Part shown: piece by piece, positions 6,862 to 9,223 of the stretch
Position numbering within the stretch: position 1 is the stretch's first letter
How the letters are laid out: each line of letters starts with the position of its first letter
Source: CAYFJO01 sp964343305
GTDB taxonomy: Bacteria; Planctomycetota; Planctomycetia; Pirellulales; Pirellulaceae
NCBI GenBank assembly: GCA_964343305.1
Contig: CAYFJO010000432.1
Coordinates: 1-9,223, forward strand
DNA: 9,223 nt
Direction: 5' to 3'
The notes under the pieces: generated by a model
What the model was told of the DNA's origin: nothing
The model's input: only the letters and a program-made list of their open reading frames with translations
Database searches by the model: none
Made by a program: the position numbers and the translations under genes

Positions 6862-6887
6862 CCATACGAAGCGATAGATAAGATCAA

Positions 6888-6918
6888 TCCCACGGATGGC
6901 AGCGCGGACCCACGGATG
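6888..6918 (+). repeat. Left arm of 31-bp outer inverted repeat
   Basis: This arm matches the reverse complement of 7095-7125 at 30 of 31 positions. It is built from two direct copies of CCCACGGATGG with period 20 (6889-6899 and 6909-6919). Together the arms enclose a 238-bp element between the convergent ends of the membrane-protein pair and the SirB1-like gene. I see no clear target-site duplication at its borders. Confidence 0.85.
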
Positions 6919-6924
6919 GACTTT

Positions 6925-6991
6925 CCGAGAAAAGGTGTCAGGAACCTTTTCGGTGAATATAATGTAAAAGGTTCCTGACACCTTTTCCCGG
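6925..6991. repeat. Long REP-like hairpin (26-bp arms)
   Basis: The arms 6925-6950 and 6966-6991 are inverted copies with one mismatch; the inner 21 bp are perfect. They contain AAAAGGTGTCAGGAACC and its complement and enclose a 15-nt AT-rich loop (6951-6965). Lying 63 nt past the end of the plus-strand membrane-protein gene and on the 3' side of the minus-strand SirB1-like gene, it could act as a bidirectional transcription stop, each strand ending in CCTTTT. The shape fits REP/REPIN-type repeats. Confidence 0.85.
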
Positions 6992-7030
6992 ACCATTCGC
7001 AACTCCAGTCCGGTTTATCCCGGCGCTTTC

Positions 7031-7066
7031 CCTGACACCTTTTCCGCACCTGACACCTTTTCCGCA
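7031..7066 (+). repeat. 18-bp tandem repeat, two copies
   Basis: CCTGACACCTTTTCCGCA occurs twice in a row (7031-7048 and 7049-7066) without mismatch. The CCTGACACCTTTT core is also present at 6974-6986 in the hairpin and, inverted, at 6930-6942, so the same word has been multiplied within about 140 bp. Confidence 0.85.
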
Positions 7067-7094
7067 CCGGATGGATTCTCCGGCCAATTCTGTT

Positions 7095-7125
7095 CATCCG
7101 TGGGTCCGCCCTGCCATCCGTGGGA
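7095..7125 (-). repeat. Right arm of 31-bp outer inverted repeat
   Basis: The partner of 6888-6918 (30 of 31 complementary). It contains CATCCGTGGG (7095-7104) and CCATCCGTGGG (7114-7124). It closes 20 bp before the stop of the SirB1-like gene. Confidence 0.85.
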
Positions 7126-7145
7126 CTGTTTGGAAGACCACCCTC

Positions 7146-7835
7146 TCAATAGAGCGATTCATCCAGCAACGCATGCAACTCATTCATCGCGGCCAGATCA
7201 TGTTGACGATTCTCGTTGGCCAGCACGTGTTGAAGATTCGTGAGGATGCGCGAGATCCACTGAGTGTGCGTCGCGGGCTGGAGATAATGACGTGTGTGAG
7301 GGACTTTCTTGCCCGTCACTCGGCCAATCCGTTCAAAGGCTTCTTCGCGCGAAAGCGGCGTGCCGCCAAAGTATGGGTCGACGAGCATCCAGTCATCTTG
7401 CCCTCGAACTCGAACCAGAAAATGCCCCGGAGCGTTGACCCCTTCCACGTGAAGTCCCGCTCGGTCGGCAACCACTTTGTACAACAACCCAAGTGTAACC
7501 GGAATTCCGCGTTTCGATTCGATGACGGCGGGCAAGTAACTGTTTAACGGCCGATAAAAAGTGGACTGCGCACCCGCGAATCCTTCTTCCTGGAACAGCA
7601 CTTGATGCAGGTGTGCCAATACCGCTTTGACTTGATTGCTCCGAACGCGCGAACGAACTCGTGTCGCCATCGCCAACAAGCAATCGTCAACGTCGGCCGG
7701 ATTCACGTCGTCCAGCGCATGCATCGAGATGCCAATGGCGGCGTGCAACAAACCATCCGTTGTATCAATCGTCGGCAAGTGTTCGGCGAAGTAATGAAAT
7801 GCCGCTGGCCGACAAGCCGTGGGTTCCAATTTCAT
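7146..7835 (-). CDS. SirB1-like protein with transglutaminase-type core
   Basis: A 229-residue protein from the ATG at 7835; the frame is open up to an ATG at 7994, but those extra 53 residues are coded by AT-rich, repeat-containing DNA and do not look like protein. The ribosome site for 7835 is weak (AGGC). The conserved core is 'YRPLNSYLPAVIESKRGIPVTL' (about 94-115), 'LLYKVVADRAGL' (117-128), 'GVNAPGHFLVRV' (132-143) and 'MLVDPYFGG' (150-158), the signature of the SirB1 N-terminal/Transglut_core2 family. It keeps the His and Asp of the fold (H138, D153), but no cysteine lies in the core (the only ones are C8 and C52), so peptidase-like activity is doubtful. The family's role is poorly known. 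Downstream of the TPR gene in the same direction, about 300 nt away. Confidence 0.75.
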   Translation of the reverse strand: MKLEPTACRPAAFHYFAEHLPTIDTTDGLLHAAIGISMHALDDVNPADVDDCLLAMATRVRSRVRSNQVKAVLAHLHQVLFQEEGFAGAQSTFYRPLNSYLPAVIESKRGIPVTLGLLYKVVADRAGLHVEGVNAPGHFLVRVRGQDDWMLVDPYFGGTPLSREEAFERIGRVTGKKVPHTRHYLQPATHTQWISRILTNLQHVLANENRQHDLAAMNELHALLDESLY

Positions 7836-7882
7836 GCCTGGTGCTTTGCAAGAGGCCTTTATCGCTTTACGGGAAATCGAAA

Positions 7883-7900
7883 AACCAATCTTAATTGGTT
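7883..7900 (-). promoter_or_regulatory. Weak AT-rich dyad upstream of the SirB1-like gene
   Basis: AACCAAT (7883-7889) and ATTGGTT (7894-7900) form a 7-bp dyad with a 4-nt spacer, 48 nt before the chosen start. It could be a protein-binding site, or a weak terminator on the minus strand, where TTTCGATTT follows. Function is a guess. Confidence 0.25.
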
Positions 7901-8004
7901 CGGGGAAAAAAAATAGCCTAAGATCTTTGTAATCTGCAAGTTCAGGTTTGCCCCGATATCGCGTTGGTGATTTTTGGGGAACGTGTGGGCTCATCTGCAA
8001 GAAC

Positions 8005-8026
8005 TCTTCCCCTGATCAGGGGAAGA
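8005..8026. promoter_or_regulatory. Perfect 22-bp palindrome
   Basis: The sequence is its own reverse complement over 22 bp with centre TGATCA (core CCCCTGATCAGGGG). It lies 109 nt after the stop of the TPR gene and about 170 nt before the start of the SirB1-like gene. With no loop it is more like an operator for a dimeric regulator than a terminator, although a cruciform or stem in RNA is possible. No T-run follows on either strand. Confidence 0.45.
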
Positions 8027-8134
8027 AAGTGGCCCTCCGGCGTCCAATTCATCCCCCATTAGAACGATGAGATGTAAGACGACCACGCGGCGGAACTCTC
8101 ACCCCGTCGAATTGCGCGAGCAAAACGGCATCCA

Positions 8135-8476
8135 CTAACAGAAACCACTCTGCATCGAGTGCGCCTTGGCCATCGCGTCTTCGGCCATTTGAATGTAAAC
8201 GTGGTTTTGCGTACCGGCAAAGGCTCGTTGAAACGTGACACTCAGCGCGGTGAAGTTGAAAGCATCAGTCGACTCCAGCTCACAAGCACGTTGGCCGTGG
8301 CGGACCGCGTCTTCATGCTTGCCAACTTTGCCATACTCCACGGCAAGAGCCAGATGACTGAGGACATGTCCCTCATCGGCTTCGATCGCCTCATTGAATT
8401 TGGCGATCGCTTCTTGGTACTTTCCTTCGTCCTTTAGTTTCTCGCCTTCGTTATAGATGGTCAGGGCATCGGACAT
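8135..8476 (-). CDS. Small tetratricopeptide-repeat protein
   Basis: A 113-residue protein. The ATG at 8476 is chosen because AGGAGA (TCTCCT at 8485-8490 on the plus strand) lies 8 nt upstream; the frame continues for 11 codons upstream but without a start signal. Two TPR units are visible: about residues 3-36 ('ALTIYNEGEKLKDEGKYQEA', then IAKFNEAIEAD) and about 37-70 ('VLSHLALAVEYGKVGKHEDA', then VRHGQRACELE). The C-terminal part 'FNFTALSVTFQRAFAGTQ', with 'YIQMAEDAMAKAH', is a conserved tail I associate with planctomycete proteins of this size. It presumably serves as a cytoplasmic protein-binding scaffold; partners are unknown. It follows ppdK on the same strand but is separated from it by a long hairpin. 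Confidence 0.8.
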   Translation of the reverse strand: MSDALTIYNEGEKLKDEGKYQEAIAKFNEAIEADEGHVLSHLALAVEYGKVGKHEDAVRHGQRACELESTDAFNFTALSVTFQRAFAGTQNHVYIQMAEDAMAKAHSMQSGFC

Positions 8477-8506
8477 AGCAGCGGTCTCCTGTGAACGGTT
8501 CCATGG

Positions 8507-8593
8507 CACGGTTCAAAAAGGGGTCAGGTACCTTTGTGCAAAGCACCCTTCGGGCCGTTCCGGCAAAGGCTCCTGACCCTTTTTTGAACCGTG
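8507..8593. repeat. Long REP-like hairpin (30-bp arms) between ppdK and the TPR gene
   Basis: The arms 8507-8536 and 8564-8593 are inverted copies with 3 mismatches in 30 bp, around a 27-nt GC-rich loop. They contain GGTTCAAAAAGGGGTCAGG and its complement. It begins 7 nt after the ppdK stop and ends 30 nt before the TPR start, so it may act as the ppdK terminator. The AAAAGG-(G)GTCAGG-nn-CCTTT plan is the same as in the hairpin at 6925-6991, marking both as members of one repeat family. Confidence 0.85.
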
Positions 8594-8600
8594 AACAGTT

Positions 8601-9223
8601 TTATGAATTATTCAATGCGGCTTGAGCTGCTGCAAGTCTGGCGACGGGAACGCGGAATGGCGAGCAACTGACGTAATCCAATCCGGCACGCTGGCAGAAA
8701 TCGATCGAGGCGGGATCGCCACCATGTTCGCCACAGATGCCGACCTTGAGACCGCTCTGCGTGCTGCGACCTTTTTGCACGCCCATTTCGACCAATTGTC
8801 CAACGCCGGATGCGTCGAGCGACTGGAACGGGTCGACACCCAGGATCTCTTTCTTCAAATAATCCGGCAGGAAACCGTTCACATCATCCCGGCTATAACC
8901 AAAGGTCATTTGGGTCAGGTCGTTCGTGCCGAAGCTGAAGAAATCCGCGTGTTTCGCGACCTCGTCGGCGGTCAACGCGGCACGTGGGATTTCGATCATC
9001 GTGCCGATCTTGATATCCAGCGCGCCCTCGACGCTGTTTTCTTCGACGACCTTCTTGATCGTCTCTTCGGCTTTGCCTCGAAGTAGTTTCAACTCGGCCG
9101 CCGTGCCGACCAGTGGAATCATGATCTCGGGATGAACATCAACGTCATTCTTGCGACAGGCAATCGCCGCTTCGACAATCGCGCGAACTTGCATTTCGAG
9201 GATTTCGGGATACGTCACACTCA
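8601..9223 (-). CDS. ppdK: Pyruvate, phosphate dikinase, C-terminal domain (runs off right edge)
   Basis: The last 206 residues are visible; the frame is open at the right edge, where 'SVTYPEILEMQVRAIVEAA' corresponds to the family's 'ITYPEI.EMQ' segment, so the GTG at 9218 is not the start. The enzyme interconverts pyruvate, ATP and phosphate with phosphoenolpyruvate, AMP and diphosphate in the cytoplasm. This part is the PEP/pyruvate-binding TIM barrel: 'GTMIEIPRAAL', 'FFSFGTNDLTQMTFGYSRDD' (typical of PPDK rather than PEP synthase or PTS enzyme I), 'VGICGEHGGDP' with the catalytic cysteine (codon 8733-8735), and 'SCSPFRVPVARLAAAQAAL' near the end. The C-terminus is complete. The ATP-grasp and phosphohistidine domains lie outside the window. 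Confidence 0.95.
   Translation of the reverse strand, partial: SVTYPEILEMQVRAIVEAAIACRKNDVDVHPEIMIPLVGTAAELKLLRGKAEETIKKVVEENSVEGALDIKIGTMIEIPRAALTADEVAKHADFFSFGTNDLTQMTFGYSRDDVNGFLPDYLKKEILGVDPFQSLDASGVGQLVEMGVQKGRSTQSGLKVGICGEHGGDPASIDFCQRAGLDYVSCSPFRVPVARLAAAQAALNNS

Larger units (their letters stand above)
7836..8134. other. Intergenic stretch between the TPR and SirB1-like genes
   Basis: It holds the perfect 22-bp palindrome at 8005-8026, a weak hairpin AACCAAT-CTTA-ATTGGTT (7883-7900) beside an A8 run (T8 on the minus strand), and no supported gene. The promoter of the SirB1-like gene should lie here. The TPR gene ends at 8135. Confidence 0.5.

Noticed and set aside
7031..7066. CRISPR-like repeats
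   Set aside because: The two 18-bp copies touch each other with no spacer, and the other copies belong to hairpins; this is not an array.
8059..8241. A minus-strand open frame of 60 codons beside the TPR gene
   Set aside because: It overlaps the 3' end of the TPR gene in another frame and is Arg/Ser-rich without a start signal.

Overview
The window looks like a chromosomal stretch from a planctomycete (Pirellulales-like) bacterium. The clues are the kinds of genes present: an exported GH32-type glycosidase with a LamG-like N-terminus, an exported Asp-box (sialidase-like) propeller protein, a remnant of a DUF1080/3-keto-disaccharide-hydrolase domain, a short TPR protein with a conserved 'FTALSVTFQRAFAGT' tail, a SirB1-like protein, and a pyruvate phosphate dikinase. 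Moderate GC content and long, loosely packed intergenic regions fit as well. The taxonomic call is inference from gene content; there is no rRNA or other marker gene in the window.

Layout. (1) 1-992, minus strand: the N-terminal two-thirds or so of a glycosyltransferase-like protein that runs off the left edge, preceded by a 55-codon protein-like tail (824-991) whose upstream part is missing. (2) 1153-3249, plus: an exported GH32-like glycosidase, followed by a hairpin. (3) 3370-3846, plus: a small exported protein with two Cys-rich TRASH/YHS-like metal-binding units, followed by a hairpin. (4) 3847-4618: a gene-poor stretch with a broken DUF1080 fragment and one possible small ORF, both on the minus strand. 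(5) 4619-5722, plus: an exported sialidase-like beta-propeller protein with four Asp boxes, followed by an unusual open in-frame extension after its TAG stop. (6) 5948-6861, plus: two small membrane proteins overlapping by ATGA, evidently translationally coupled. (7) 6888-7125: a nested inverted-repeat and tandem-repeat cluster between convergent genes. (8) 7146-9223, minus: a SirB1/transglutaminase-core-like protein, a two-TPR protein, and the C-terminal domain of pyruvate phosphate dikinase (runs off the right edge). A long hairpin of the same sequence family as the cluster at 6888-7125 sits between ppdK and the TPR gene.

How it works together. The left two-thirds concern exported carbohydrate-active functions (surface glycan synthesis on the minus strand, glycan breakdown on the plus strand), and the broken fragments between them suggest rearrangement. 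The right third is ordinary housekeeping. I see no convincing new multi-gene system. The most interesting things are the related repeat structures, the altered acid/base motif of the GH32-like enzyme, the asymmetric two-domain cysteine protein, and a perfect 22-bp palindrome between the TPR and SirB1-like genes.
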